Shown: positions 42,610 through 52,389, counted from the first letter of the stretch. The stretch is DNA of 64,000 bases from Anaerolineae bacterium (GCA_022821805.1 JAJECX010000025.1:186001-250000), one strand, 5' to 3'. A program made the numbers and translations. Notes: generated by a model not told the origin, from the sequence alone.

Positions 42610-43407
42610 ATGACGGAATCTCACTCGTTGGCGGGGGGCGCCGGTCCGATCCTGGCTGAGCGGGTCGCTGTGGTGACTGGCGCCGCCAAGGGCATCGGCT
42701 TGGGCTGCGCGCGGATTTTGGGCGCGGCCGGCGCTGCAATCGCGCTTTGGGATATTGACGAAGCGGCGCTGAACAGCGCGGCAGAGCAGTTGCGGTCGCA
42801 GGGCATCAAGGCGCAACCCTTCATCGCCGATGTGAGCCAGTCCTCCGCGGTCGATGCCGCCATCGCCGCAATCGCCGGGGAATTCGGCAAGATCGATATT
42901 CTGGTCAACAATGCCGGCACGCACGATGGCAAGGGAATCGAAGAAGCGGACGAAGCCGACTGGTCGCGGATTATCGATACCAACTTGAAAGGCGTCTTCC
43001 TGGTCAGCAAGGCGGCGCTGCCCCATCTCAAAGAGACGCGCGGCGCCATCGTCAATATGGGCTCGATGGTTGGCTTGGTCGGGCAGGGCAAATCGGGCGC
43101 CTATTCCGCCTCCAAAGGCGGCATCATCGCCATGACCAAAAACCTGGCGCTGGATCTGGCGCCCTATGGCATTCGCGTCAATTGCATCTGCCCCGGTTGG
43201 GTGGAGACGCCGCTGGTGAACCAATGGTTCGCCTTGCAGCCCGATGAAGCCGAAGCGCGCGCCTATGTCGATTCGATCCATCCGCTAGGCCGAATCGCGG
43301 CGGCTGATGAAATCGGCAAGGCGGCGTTGTTCCTGGCTTCGGACTTGGCCTCTTATGTCACCGGTGTCGCCATTGAGGTCGATGGCGGGGTAACATTAGG
43401 TTATTGA
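42610..43407 (+). CDS. Short-chain dehydrogenase/reductase
   Basis: 265 residues from ATG 42610, chosen because the Rossmann strand (ERVAVVTGAAKGIG) then begins within 20 residues; ATG 42583 and TTG 42544 are in-frame alternatives and none has a strong ribosome-binding site. NNAGTHDG, S in NMGSMVG and YSASK are all canonical, as is the C-terminal VTGVAIEVDGG. It resembles glucose/3-oxoacyl-type SDRs. It lies 123 bases before the binding-protein gene at 43531 and may belong to that sugar-uptake unit. Confidence 0.88.
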   Translation: MTESHSLAGGAGPILAERVAVVTGAAKGIGLGCARILGAAGAAIALWDIDEAALNSAAEQLRSQGIKAQPFIADVSQSSAVDAAIAAIAGEFGKIDILVNNAGTHDGKGIEEADEADWSRIIDTNLKGVFLVSKAALPHLKETRGAIVNMGSMVGLVGQGKSGAYSASKGGIIAMTKNLALDLAPYGIRVNCICPGWVETPLVNQWFALQPDEAEARAYVDSIHPLGRIAAADEIGKAALFLASDLASYVTGVAIEVDGGVTLGY

Positions 43408-43530
43408 AAGCGCAAAGGAATTGCCGCAGCGGGAAGAGGAGGTGCGCTCAGAGACTGGCTGAAACCTTGAGCCAAGCGGCTCACACAAGCTTCTGTTTAA
43501 TCAAGCAATGTTTTTCCAAGGAGAGAAGAA

Positions 43531-44853
43531 ATGAAATTGCAGAGTTCCAAATTCGTCTTGCTGCTGCTCACAGCGCTGATGCTGGCGATGCTTGACAGCG
43601 CCGCGGTCTCCGCCCAAGACGCCATGACCTTGCGCATGACCGGTCTCGCTGGTCCGGTAGCGGAAGGCTTGCAGGCGGCGATCTCGGTCTGGAACGAGAA
43701 TAACCCGGACATCCAGGTCGAGCTGGAAATCCAGGCGGACGAAGTCAACTGGCAGGCGACGGCGCCAACGACCATGTTCGCCGATGCCAACGGACCGGAT
43801 CTGACTTGGTGGTGGTGCTCGCGCTCCTTCCAGTACAAGGACATGATCGAAGCCGATCTGCTGGTAGCGCTGGACGATCTCTACGAGGCTGAAGGCTGGT
43901 ACGACGCCTTCCCCCAGGGCACGCTTGACTTTTACACCGAACCCAACGGCAGCATCTACGGCGTCAATATCGATGTTGTCTGGACGCCCTATATCTATTA
44001 CAACAAGGACATTTTCGCCGAGGTGGGCGCCGAAGTACCGACAACCTGGGAAGAACTCTACGAGGTCGCGGACATGGTGCGCGCTGGCGGCTATCAGCCG
44101 ATGGTCAACCTCTACGATTGGGGCTTGGTCAACCACCTGCCGGACGCGCTGATGATGCGCTCCTGGACCGAAGATGAATACCGCGCCTTCATGCTCAACG
44201 CCAATCCCGGCTCGCCGGACTGGGCCAACGAGTACAAATGGACCGATCCGCACGGCGTACGCATCTTCGAGACGATGAAAGAAATGGTCGACCGCGGACT
44301 GCTGGCGGATGGCTTCGCCGGGCATACCGAATACGGTCAGGGTCAGGGCCTCTTCACCGGCGGCAGCGCCGCCATGTGGCAGATGGGTTCCTGGGCTTCC
44401 GGCAGCTTGGGCAACGAGGTCGATTTCGACTGGGGGTATTTCTACTACCCCTGGTACGATGACGACATGATCGAGCCATACGGACCGGTCGGCAGTTGGA
44501 TCCCCAACTGCTTCATCGTCTTCAACCGCGAGAATCAGGAAGCGGCGCTCAAGGTCGTCGCCTACCTCGGCTCGGCGGCCGGCGTCGAGACCTATGCCCG
44601 CGCGTCGCGGATTACGCCGGGACGTTCCGACATCCCCGAAGCGGCAGTCGCCGAAATCCTGACGCCCGAATCAGCCCAGCAAGTCGCTGATGTCGCCGCC
44701 ATGGGCGCGCCATCGCTCTATGAAGCCAACGTGCCGCCCGATGTGCTTTCGGCGCTGAAACAAGCCTGCGATCTGCTGCTGAACGGCGTGATCACGCCAG
44801 AAGAAGCGGCCGAGATGGTGCAAGAAGCGACCGAAGAAGCGCGCGAAGGTTAG
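43531..44853 (+). CDS. CUT1 ABC transporter solute-binding protein
   Basis: 440 residues. A signal peptide (MKLQSSKFVLLLLTALMLAM...VSAQD) is followed by the family 1 binding fold: WNENNPDIQVELEIQAD, YGVNIDVVWTPYIYYNKDIF, VPTTWEELYEVADMVRAGGY and FTGGSAAMWQMGSWASG. AAGGAGAG lies 6-7 bases before the ATG. Partners are the two permeases that follow and the GHL6-type hydrolase. The ligand is probably an oligosaccharide (inference). Confidence 0.92.
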   Translation: MKLQSSKFVLLLLTALMLAMLDSAAVSAQDAMTLRMTGLAGPVAEGLQAAISVWNENNPDIQVELEIQADEVNWQATAPTTMFADANGPDLTWWWCSRSFQYKDMIEADLLVALDDLYEAEGWYDAFPQGTLDFYTEPNGSIYGVNIDVVWTPYIYYNKDIFAEVGAEVPTTWEELYEVADMVRAGGYQPMVNLYDWGLVNHLPDALMMRSWTEDEYRAFMLNANPGSPDWANEYKWTDPHGVRIFETMKEMVDRGLLADGFAGHTEYGQGQGLFTGGSAAMWQMGSWASGSLGNEVDFDWGYFYYPWYDDDMIEPYGPVGSWIPNCFIVFNRENQEAALKVVAYLGSAAGVETYARASRITPGRSDIPEAAVAEILTPESAQQVADVAAMGAPSLYEANVPPDVLSALKQACDLLLNGVITPEEAAEMVQEATEEAREG

Positions 44854-44916
44854 CGCCCGCAGTTCGAGGTCAACGATTCTGTAGGGCTTGTCCGATACTC
44901 TACCATTTAACCGTGC

Positions 44917-44967
44917 GTAGGGGCGACCCGGCGCCGCGCGTAGACACTGCGGTTTGGTCGCCCCTAC
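44917..44967. repeat. Perfect composite palindrome between binding-protein and permease genes
   Basis: GTAGGGGCGACC (44917-44928) is inverted exactly as GGTCGCCCCTAC (44956-44967). Between them lies CGCGTAGACACTG, the reverse complement of part of the GTCAGTGTCTACGCG module. Confidence 0.85.
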
Positions 44968-45002
44968 AATTTTACGCCAAGAATTGGGTCAGCATTCACC
45001 GC

Positions 45003-45878
45003 ATGAACTTCCGCCGCAATCTGATCTGGTACCTCTTCCTCGCGCCGGCGGCCATCATGCTGCTGATGTTCATGGCGCTGCCGCTCATCCAGTCTTTGGA
45101 GCTGGCATTCTACGAGTGGAACGGCTTACGGCCCCGCGAATACATCGCGCTGGAAAACTTTGAAGACCTCTTCGACGACCGCTTCTTTTGGGGCGCCCTC
45201 TCGCATACGCTGACCTTCGCCGTCTTCTCCATGGTCGGCACTGTCGGCATTGGGCTGCTGCTGGCGATGGCGATCGCCCGCCGCGTTCGGGGCGCCGCCA
45301 TTTATCGCTTCATCTTTTATCTGCCGGTGATGCTGCCAATGGCGGTGACTGCCGCGCTCTGGGTGCGCATGTATGAACAGAACTTCGGCATGTTAAACGT
45401 CATGCTGCGCAGCATCGGCTTGGCCCATCTCGAAGGCACCTGGATCGCCAGCCGCGAAACGGCGCTGGGCTCGGTCATCGCTGTCGCCGTATGGCAATTC
45501 TCCGGCTTCCCCATGATCATTCTCCTGGCGGCGATTGAGAACATCCCGGAAGATCTGCACGAAGCGGCTTCGCTGGATGGCATCAGCGAAAGCCAGCGCA
45601 TCCGCTATCTCACCCTGCCGCTCATACGCCCGGTGCTCATTTCCATCAGCGTACTGCAATTCATCTTCTCGCTGAAGGTCTTTGACCTGGTTTGGGTGAT
45701 GACCCTGGGCGGTCCCGCCGAGAGCACATCGGTGCTTGGCACCTTTCTCTACAAAGAAGCATTCCGCAAGCAGGAATATGGCTACGCCTCGGCTGTCGCC
45801 GTCGTCATGTTCGCCGTGATCTTCACCGTTACCTACGTCTATCAGCGCTTGATGCGCGTTGAGGCGGTCGAGTTCTGA
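45003..45878 (+). CDS. CUT1 ABC transporter permease, first subunit
   Basis: 291 residues starting at ATG 45003 (MNFRRNLIWYLFLAPA). The 30 codons before it in frame come from the repeat element. Six hydrophobic segments are seen, and the EAA loop reads EDLHEAASLDGISESQRIRYLTLP. It ends in TGATG shared with the next permease, so translation is coupled. It forms the channel with that subunit. Confidence 0.9.
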   Translation: MNFRRNLIWYLFLAPAAIMLLMFMALPLIQSLELAFYEWNGLRPREYIALENFEDLFDDRFFWGALSHTLTFAVFSMVGTVGIGLLLAMAIARRVRGAAIYRFIFYLPVMLPMAVTAALWVRMYEQNFGMLNVMLRSIGLAHLEGTWIASRETALGSVIAVAVWQFSGFPMIILLAAIENIPEDLHEAASLDGISESQRIRYLTLPLIRPVLISISVLQFIFSLKVFDLVWVMTLGGPAESTSVLGTFLYKEAFRKQEYGYASAVAVVMFAVIFTVTYVYQRLMRVEAVEF

Positions 45879-46750
45879 TGAATCCCGAGCGCCGCGCGAT
45901 CCACCCCCTCGTCAAGCGCATGCCGGGCGCAGCGGTTACCATCTTGCTGGTCGTCTGGGCGATCGTGCAGGTCTATCCGATCCTCTTCATGTTCATCACC
46001 TCGGTCAAGACCGACAAGCAAATCCTGAACGCGCCCTTCGCCTTGCCCGAACCTTTGAAATTCGAAAACTACGCCATCGTCTGGCAGGGCGATCGCGTCG
46101 CCCAGCCCTTTTCCACCTTCTTCATTAACAGCTTTACCATCACGCTGGGCAGCTTGATTATCCTGTTGTTCGTCGCCGGGCTGGCGGGATATTCGCTGGC
46201 GCGCGGGCGCTTCCCCGGCAATGCGGCGACCCAGCAGGGCTTCCTGCTCACGCTTGCGGTGCCAGTGCATGTCTTGATCATTCCGATGTATTTCTTCACC
46301 GGCGAACTCGGCTTGCGCAACAGCCACATCGGCATGATGCTGGTCTACGCGACCTTGGGGCTGCCCTTCACCATTATTTTGATGCGCGCCTACTTTTTGA
46401 GCTTCCCCCATGAATTGGAAGAAGCGGCGCTGCTCGATGGCTGCTCGCGCTTTGGCGCCTTTATTCGCGTCGTTGTTCCCGTATCGCGCGGCGCCATCGC
46501 CAGCATGGCCATCATCAATATCAGTTGGATCTGGAGCGAGCTTTTCTTCGCGCTGGTGCTGCTGGATCAGCCGCAAGTGCGGACGCTGCCGCTGGCGATC
46601 GCCGGTTATCGGCCCGTGTCGATGGCTGCCGAAAGCGTGATCGGACAGCAGTTCGCCATTATGACCCTGACAGCGCTGCCGCTATTCGTCTTCTATTTCT
46701 TGTTCCAGCAGCAGATCCGCAAAGGCATGACCGCCGGCGCCCTGCGTTGA
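45878..46750 (+). CDS. CUT1 ABC transporter permease, second subunit
   Basis: 290 residues, MalG-like, with six hydrophobic segments. The EAA loop is HELEEAALLDGCSRFGAFIRVVVP and the C-terminus is QQQIRKGMTAGALR, typical of this subunit. The start overlaps the preceding stop by one base. The hydrolase gene follows within 30 bases, so uptake and hydrolysis are co-expressed. Confidence 0.92.
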   Translation: MNPERRAIHPLVKRMPGAAVTILLVVWAIVQVYPILFMFITSVKTDKQILNAPFALPEPLKFENYAIVWQGDRVAQPFSTFFINSFTITLGSLIILLFVAGLAGYSLARGRFPGNAATQQGFLLTLAVPVHVLIIPMYFFTGELGLRNSHIGMMLVYATLGLPFTIILMRAYFLSFPHELEEAALLDGCSRFGAFIRVVVPVSRGAIASMAIINISWIWSELFFALVLLDQPQVRTLPLAIAGYRPVSMAAESVIGQQFAIMTLTALPLFVFYFLFQQQIRKGMTAGALR

Positions 46751-46778
46751 CCGGCGGCGATTGGGGAGGCCAATTCTC

Positions 46779-48827
46779 ATGAGCAAGTGGTTCGGACAGA
46801 CCTTCCGCAAGCTGCACAAGTTATACGTTTCGCCCCAATGGGCGCAGCATCAAGGCGCGCGCTTTGACGCCGTCGAATACGCGGACAGCCTGGAAGCCGC
46901 CGCTATCGATTGCCTCGAACTCTACTGCAAAGATCATCACGGGACCTGTTATTATCCCTGTTCGCTGGGCTTGCCGCATCCGCGCAATATCCTGGACGAG
47001 CTGCTGCCGGAGCTGAAAAAGCGCGACATTCGGCTCATCGCCTACTTTAGCGTTTGCTTCGACAACTACGCGCTTGGCGTTCATCCCGAATGGCGCATGG
47101 TCAACCATCTGGGCGACCCCTATAAACTGCGTCCCTTCTATATGGCTTCGATCTGCTCGCCCTACACCGACTTCGCGCTGCAGCAGCTCGACGAGTTGGC
47201 GGCGAATTACGAGGTCGATGGCTTCTGGCTCGATATCATCCCGCTCGCCCGCGATGTGCAACAGGATCTCTGGATGATCGCGCCCCATCCGATCCCCGAT
47301 TATTCGCTCTACGCGCAAAAGGCTTTTGAAGCCGCTGCCGGAGAGCCGCTGCCCGTGAATCCGACCGCGGAAGAAGCCGACCGCATCTTCGAATTCATGA
47401 CGGGCCAGGTTGATGACTTCCTGAATCAAGCCTACGCCGTCATTCGCGGCTACCTGCCCGATGCCGTCATCACTTATAATGCCGCCGGCGCGCCGGGCGA
47501 TCCAATCGATTCCGCCGACCTCATCTCCATAGAAGGACACGCGCCCGAATATGTACGTCAGAGCTTCAACGCGCGCTGGGCGAAAACACGCGACAAGCCA
47601 TTTGAAATTCTCACCGCGGGCGCCTTGCCGCGTCAGGCGCTGGGCGGCGGCTGGAATGGCTTTGATCAGAAGCCGACCGCTTTCCTGGGCGTCGAGAATG
47701 CGATCGCCCTGGCGCATGGCGGCAGCATGGTATTCGGTCAAGCGCCCTTCGCCGATGGCGCCAGCGATCCCGCCCAATTCGCCGGCTTGGCGGAAGTTTT
47801 CCAACCCGTTCGCGAGATTGAACCCTGGCTGACCGAAGCGCCGGGCTTCAGCGACATCGGGCTGGTGATGGCGCCCAAACCGCGGACGGCATCCAAACGC
47901 TGGGGCGTCGCGCTGGATGGCGCCGAAGCCTTTCACGATGCCATGATCGACCGCCACCTACAATACGACATCATCCAACTCGATCGCGACCTGAGCCCGT
48001 ACCAACTTGTCGTCTTGCCTGATCAGGCGGCGCTCAGCGACGCTGAACTGGAAACGCTGCGCGACTACGTTCGCGGCGGGGGGGCGCTGCTGGCCTCCGG
48101 TTGCAGTTCGCTCTGGGACGAAAATGGACGGCGCCGCGCTGATTTTGGCTTGACTGATGTCTTCGGCCTCAGCTACCAACGCGAGGCGGGCGCCGATTTT
48201 GTCTATCTCCGACTGGGGGCGGACGAGCTGGCCGCGGATGTGACGGCGCTGCCGATCCTGATCGACGAAGTCGCCTTGCAAGTCGCGCCGACGAGCGCGC
48301 AGGTCCTTTACGATTTTGTTCTACCCGAATCCCGGCGAACCGAAGCCACCACCATTCTCTGGGGCGATGCCGCGCCTGATGAATCCAAGCGCTTGCCCGG
48401 CATCCTGCACAATCAGTTTGGCGATGGAACCTGCACCTATATCGCCGCGCCGCTGCGGACGAAGGGCATGCCCAATGTCTGGGTCAAACGGCTGATGGGC
48501 GCGCTGGCGGCAAATCTCGTAGAGCAGCCCGTATTGTCGACCAATGCGTCCGCCGGCGTGGAGCTCGTGCTGAACCAGCAGACTGGACGCATCGTCGTGC
48601 ATCTGATCAATCGCTATCGCGGCAGCGTCGATCAGCCATCGTTTCAGGACAACGGCATCACGCTGCGCGACATACGCATCGAGTTGGATTTATCGAGAAT
48701 GGCGATAGACACGGTAAGCCGCGTGTATATCGCGCCCGATATCGCGCTGGACTTCGAGACCAACGGCGAGAAACTGCAAACGACGCTGCCTGAGTTGGCT
48801 TTGCACGCGGTCCTTGTGTTCGAATAA
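46779..48827 (+). CDS. GHL6-type glycoside hydrolase with beta-galactosidase trimerisation-like domain
   Basis: 682 residues, cytoplasmic (no signal peptide). The N-terminal barrel (about 1-330) has CLELYCKDHHGTCYYPCSLG, IRLIAYFSVCFDNYALGVHPEW and YEVDGFWLDIIPL. These resemble the hypothetical glycosyl hydrolase 6 / alpha-fucosidase-like clan, with an aspartate after the GFWLD strand as a candidate nucleophile. Residues about 350-560 look like the GH42-type trimerisation (glutamine-amidotransferase-like) domain (LVVLPDQAALSDAELETLRDYVRGGGALLASG). The C-terminus is a beta-sandwich. ATG 46779 follows GGGGAGG; an in-frame TTG at 46761 lies within that site. It probably cleaves the oligosaccharide imported by the upstream transporter. 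Confidence 0.8.
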   Translation: MSKWFGQTFRKLHKLYVSPQWAQHQGARFDAVEYADSLEAAAIDCLELYCKDHHGTCYYPCSLGLPHPRNILDELLPELKKRDIRLIAYFSVCFDNYALGVHPEWRMVNHLGDPYKLRPFYMASICSPYTDFALQQLDELAANYEVDGFWLDIIPLARDVQQDLWMIAPHPIPDYSLYAQKAFEAAAGEPLPVNPTAEEADRIFEFMTGQVDDFLNQAYAVIRGYLPDAVITYNAAGAPGDPIDSADLISIEGHAPEYVRQSFNARWAKTRDKPFEILTAGALPRQALGGGWNGFDQKPTAFLGVENAIALAHGGSMVFGQAPFADGASDPAQFAGLAEVFQPVREIEPWLTEAPGFSDIGLVMAPKPRTASKRWGVALDGAEAFHDAMIDRHLQYDIIQLDRDLSPYQLVVLPDQAALSDAELETLRDYVRGGGALLASGCSSLWDENGRRRADFGLTDVFGLSYQREAGADFVYLRLGADELAADVTALPILIDEVALQVAPTSAQVLYDFVLPESRRTEATTILWGDAAPDESKRLPGILHNQFGDGTCTYIAAPLRTKGMPNVWVKRLMGALAANLVEQPVLSTNASAGVELVLNQQTGRIVVHLINRYRGSVDQPSFQDNGITLRDIRIELDLSRMAIDTVSRVYIAPDIALDFETNGEKLQTTLPELALHAVLVFE

Positions 48828-48853
48828 TCACGGCGGACCACAAACTTTGGCGC

Positions 48854-49624
48854 TTAGACCGCTGTGCGCCCGCCATCAATCATCAGCGCCTCTCCATTGA
48901 CGAAACTCGCCGCATCCGATGTCAAAAACAGGACAACCCGCGCTACTTCTTCTGGCAGTCCGTAGCGACGCGTCGGGTTGCGAGCGACGAATTGATCGCG
49001 CACCGAATCCGGGTCGTCCGGCGCATACATGCCGGCCAGCGAATCAATCATTCGGGTTTCTATCGCGCTGGGACAAATCGCATTGACTCGCACGCCGTAT
49101 TGCGCGACCTCTGCGGCTGCCGTGCGCGTCAAACCAATGATGGCGTGCTTGCTGGCGGAATAAGCGCAGAGACCCGGCGCGCCGACCACTCCGCCCACCG
49201 AAGCGGCATTCACGACGCTCCCGCAACCCTTTTCAACCATATGCGGCAATACATATTTCAAACCCAGGAACACGCCCTTGAGGTTGATCGCCATCACCCG
49301 ATCAAAGACATCTTCCGGATACTCCATGGTGGAAGCGACGACGCCTTCTATGCCCGCATTGTTAAAGAAACAGTCTATGCGCCCGAAGTAGCGTATCGCT
49401 TCCTGACTGTAGGCTTGCGCCTCCGCCGCCTGGCTTACATCAGCGCGATGGGCCTCCGCTTCGCCACCGGTTGCGCGGATCGCGTCTCTTGTTGCCAGGG
49501 CAGCATCGCCATCGATATCGACAGCGAAGACGCCCGCGCCAGCCGCGGCGAAAGCCAGGGAAGCAGCTCTGCCGATGCCATTGCCAGCGCCGGTCACCAG
49601 CGCGACCTTGCCCTTAAGGCGCAT
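48854..49624 (-). CDS. Short-chain dehydrogenase/reductase
   Basis: 256 residues from ATG 49624. MRLKGKVALVTGAGNGIG is the standard N-terminus; NNAG, NAASVGG and YSASK are canonical, and D near FAVDIDGD favours NAD(H). It overlaps the acetoacetate-decarboxylase-like gene by 11 bases, so it is translated with it. It is convergent with the hydrolase gene, 26 bases apart. The substrate is unknown; a ketone or sugar-alcohol step alongside the decarboxylase is plausible. Confidence 0.9.
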   Translation of the reverse strand: MRLKGKVALVTGAGNGIGRAASLAFAAAGAGVFAVDIDGDAALATRDAIRATGGEAEAHRADVSQAAEAQAYSQEAIRYFGRIDCFFNNAGIEGVVASTMEYPEDVFDRVMAINLKGVFLGLKYVLPHMVEKGCGSVVNAASVGGVVGAPGLCAYSASKHAIIGLTRTAAAEVAQYGVRVNAICPSAIETRMIDSLAGMYAPDDPDSVRDQFVARNPTRRYGLPEEVARVVLFLTSDAASFVNGEALMIDGGRTAV

Positions 49625-50381
49625 CGTCGCCGGCTTCCGTCGCCAGATAGTCGTGCAAGACTTCGCCCCAGGGCAATACGAAGTCCGCACGCCAGTAAAA
49701 GCCAGCGATCATCTCGCGCGCAGGCAGCTGATAGACGGGCGCCTGCGCGTTGGGGCGGAGTTCAATCGTCGCGGACCCCGACCAGCATTCGCGCACGCGA
49801 ACATTTTCGAAACGGCGCGCCGTAAGCTGGCGGATGGCGATTTTGCCGTCGACGCCGTTGATGATCTTCAGATTGACGTTGGTGCGGAAATCGCCGAATT
49901 CGAGCATCTCGGAGAGTTTCGCACGGCGCGCCTTATAGGGCATGGTGGCGGTAATGACCTCAATGCCGTTGCGTCTTACCGTGCCAACAAAGAGGTCGCC
50001 ACGAACTTCCAAGCGCGGTTCTCCCCCTTTCTTCGGCTGTCCATATATCTCGCGTCCGACGGCGACCGCTCCGACGCTGCTCAAGTAAAGATAGGGAGAA
50101 TAGGCGCCGCTCACGCCGGTTCCGGGTAGAGCGACTGGCAACTGCACTGCCGACTCGTCGTAATTGCCGAACATATCCGCGTCGTGCATGTGATAAATGT
50201 GCACGATGACGATATCGCTCTCCAGCTCGAGTGGCGCCGGGATGAGGCGGCGGGCGGCGTCTTTGTCTGTGCGATAGAAAACCGTCATGATTTCCACGTT
50301 CCGCATTTCCATTGGGAAACGCGGATAAAGTGGACTATCGAAGGGAGTCTCGAAGATCGAGTTGGCGTCGTTCTCCGGCAA
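49614..50381 (-). CDS. Acetoacetate decarboxylase (ADC) family protein
   Basis: 255 residues. The Schiff-base lysine pair K117-K118 is in GREIYGQPKKGGEPRLE, matching K115-K116 of Clostridium acetoacetate decarboxylase. The ADC beta-barrel signature around YSPYLYLSS and IYHMHDAD is present. Many ADC-family proteins in sugar-catabolic operons are not decarboxylases but lyases or dehydratases working through the same lysine, so the reaction is open. It lies 20 bases after the DUF4380 gene and overlaps the SDR downstream. Confidence 0.85.
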   Translation of the reverse strand: MPENDANSIFETPFDSPLYPRFPMEMRNVEIMTVFYRTDKDAARRLIPAPLELESDIVIVHIYHMHDADMFGNYDESAVQLPVALPGTGVSGAYSPYLYLSSVGAVAVGREIYGQPKKGGEPRLEVRGDLFVGTVRRNGIEVITATMPYKARRAKLSEMLEFGDFRTNVNLKIINGVDGKIAIRQLTARRFENVRVRECWSGSATIELRPNAQAPVYQLPAREMIAGFYWRADFVLPWGEVLHDYLATEAGDDAP

Positions 50382-50401
50382 TGCGCTTTCCTCCTGCTTT
50401 A

Positions 50402-51331
50402 CTACGGTTCATTTGCCCTTTGCTCTTCAACGATGGGCAGGATTAAATCGCTGACGTCATCATCGTTCTCGAGCGGCGGTATATCGCAGATTAGCTGCCA
50501 GGTTTCCTTATGCTCAACGCTGGCGCCCGGCTCCAGTCGCGTCAATGGGCCAAGCGTCTCGAGCTCAAGGAATTCGTCGTTGAAAAAGACTTCGACCGAG
50601 CAGCCGCGGTCGGGATAGTTCGCGCCCTCCACATAAGCGAAAGTCTTGAGGAAGAGATTCCTCTGCCGCAGGTACGCCGCCCAGCCATCGGTGACAAGCG
50701 CGCCGATTTTCTGCGGCGCGTCCTGGTCCCGGTCATGTCGAATGCGAATATAGTCGCGTCCCCAGCAAAACCGACTGTCGGACATGTCGCTGTATTGCCA
50801 GAGCGTAATCGTGCTTATCTCTGGCAGTTCACCGGGGTCAGGCGCCTTTCTGCTGGGCAAGGGAAGGATGCAGGTTCCGCCCTCCCGCATTGCCGTGAGC
50901 GCCCAGGGCGCCAATTCGACGGACCAGAGATTGTGATTGCGAAGACGATGCGCGACTGTCGCCGAGGGGCGATCCAGCGCGAGGGAGATATCCAATTCCT
51001 TCAAAATCCCCGTCCCGGGCTCGACCGGCTGCCGGACGCGGAGGAAGCCGCCATGTTCTTCCACATGCACGGGCTCATCGTCCGGGATGTAAGTTCGTAT
51101 CATATCTTCGGGCGCATGCCAGAAGCGATGCCCGCCGCGCAGCCGCCAGGCGCCATGGCCGGGGATGGCCAGCGAAAAGTCGACCTCGGCAAATTCGTTC
51201 TCCGCGCCGATGAATCCAAAGCGGATAATTCGTGGTCCGAACTCGCTGGTGACCAGCAGATCAACTTGATCGTTGCAGAGGCGATAGCAGCGACCAAAAT
51301 GCTTGTATGAAATCTGCTCAATCTGCTGCAT
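50402..51331 (-). CDS. DUF4380-like protein (galactose-mutarotase-like fold)
   Basis: 309 residues with a beta-rich pattern: LLVTSEFGPRIIRFGFIGAEN, RLRGGHRFWHAPED, RHRLRNHNLWSVELAPWALTAMREGG and SVEVFFNDEFLELETLGPLTRLEPG. These match the aldose-1-epimerase-like superfamily, DUF4380 branch. It has no signal peptide. A sugar-binding or epimerase role is likely from the fold and from its place between SMP-30 (2 bases upstream) and the ADC-family gene, but no reaction is known. Confidence 0.75.
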   Translation of the reverse strand: MQQIEQISYKHFGRCYRLCNDQVDLLVTSEFGPRIIRFGFIGAENEFAEVDFSLAIPGHGAWRLRGGHRFWHAPEDMIRTYIPDDEPVHVEEHGGFLRVRQPVEPGTGILKELDISLALDRPSATVAHRLRNHNLWSVELAPWALTAMREGGTCILPLPSRKAPDPGELPEISTITLWQYSDMSDSRFCWGRDYIRIRHDRDQDAPQKIGALVTDGWAAYLRQRNLFLKTFAYVEGANYPDRGCSVEVFFNDEFLELETLGPLTRLEPGASVEHKETWQLICDIPPLENDDDVSDLILPIVEEQRANEP

Positions 51332-51333
51332 GG

Positions 51334-52200
51334 TTAACCGGCGAAACAGGGCTCGACCTGCCCTTTGATGCCAGTATGGATGCGGAAAAGATCGCCGGCC
51401 AAGGGTTGCCCTCGGGCTTCCTCGTCGGTCAAGCCGATAGCGGCCGTCGTTACGTAAAGCTCGTCAAGATTCTCGCCGCCAAAGGCGCAGCTGGTCGGGT
51501 TCTTCACCGGCAAGCGAATCTCACGCTCGATTTTGCCATCCGGGTCAAAGCGGACGATGCGCCAATCGAGAATGCGCGCGCTCCATACATAGCCTTCGCT
51601 GTCGACGCACAATCCATCCGGCAAGCCCGGCAGATCCGGATCATGGACGAATACCCGACGGTTAGCGATGCTGCCGCTTTCCAGGTCGAAGTCGTAGGCA
51701 TAAATCGTGTGGATCATGGTATCGGTGAAATACATGATTTTGTCGTCGGGGCTCCAGCCCAGCCCGTTCGCAATGGTGATTCCGCTTTCCATTTTTTGCA
51801 GGGAAGCATCGGCATCAAGGCGATAGAGCGCGCTGCTAGCGCCTTCAACGGTCATGGTGCCCGCCCAAAACCGCCCGCGGCGGTCCACCTTGCCGTCATT
51901 GAAGCGCGACTCTGGCTTGTCCGCTTCTGGGTCGGCGATGAATTCCAATTGGCGGTCTTGCATGTCCCAATAGGCATAGCCTTTGGCGGTCGCCAGAATC
52001 AAGCCGCCCGATTCTCGAAACGCCAAGGCGCCCACTGCAATATCCATTTGCACTGTTTCATGCTGGCTCGTTCGGGCATCGTAGCGAAAGATCTGGCTGG
52101 ACTCGATATCCACCCAGTAAAGCGCACATTCCGCCGGATGCCACAGCGGACCCTCTCCCAACTTATTGCCCAAAGACAGGACATGTTCGATTTCATTCAT
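51334..52200 (-). CDS. SMP-30/gluconolactonase/LRE-family lactonase
   Basis: 288 residues, a six-bladed beta-propeller lactonase that opens sugar lactones to aldonic acids. Metal ligands: E16 (GEGPLWH), N in SRFNDGKVD, N in IANGLGWSPD and D in PDGLCVDSEG. The length is normal and the protein is cytoplasmic. It begins the DUF4380-ADC-SDR run and follows the sugar SDR at 52390. A dehydrogenase that makes a lactone and this lactonase form a logical pair. Confidence 0.92.
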   Translation of the reverse strand: MNEIEHVLSLGNKLGEGPLWHPAECALYWVDIESSQIFRYDARTSQHETVQMDIAVGALAFRESGGLILATAKGYAYWDMQDRQLEFIADPEADKPESRFNDGKVDRRGRFWAGTMTVEGASSALYRLDADASLQKMESGITIANGLGWSPDDKIMYFTDTMIHTIYAYDFDLESGSIANRRVFVHDPDLPGLPDGLCVDSEGYVWSARILDWRIVRFDPDGKIEREIRLPVKNPTSCAFGGENLDELYVTTAAIGLTDEEARGQPLAGDLFRIHTGIKGQVEPCFAG

Positions 52201-52295
52201 CGCTCAGGTCTTTCTTCGTATTGAACCTCGTTGTCCCAGGAAAGTAATGAGAATGACTGCCATCTGAATGAAACTGTCAAAATAATCCGAAGTTC

Positions 52296-52320
52296 GTACG
52301 GGCGAGCCGCTGGCTCCCCC
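52296..52320 (+). repeat. Dispersed palindrome copy (decayed)
   Basis: GTAC + GGGCGAGCC-GCT-GGCTCCCCC in the 189-base gap between the SMP-30 and SDR genes. Confidence 0.6.
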
Positions 52321-52389
52321 ACTTTTGCCGCAGATCTCCGTTCAGATTTCGCATGTCTAACTTGATGCTATTCAGTTACATGCGCGCCG

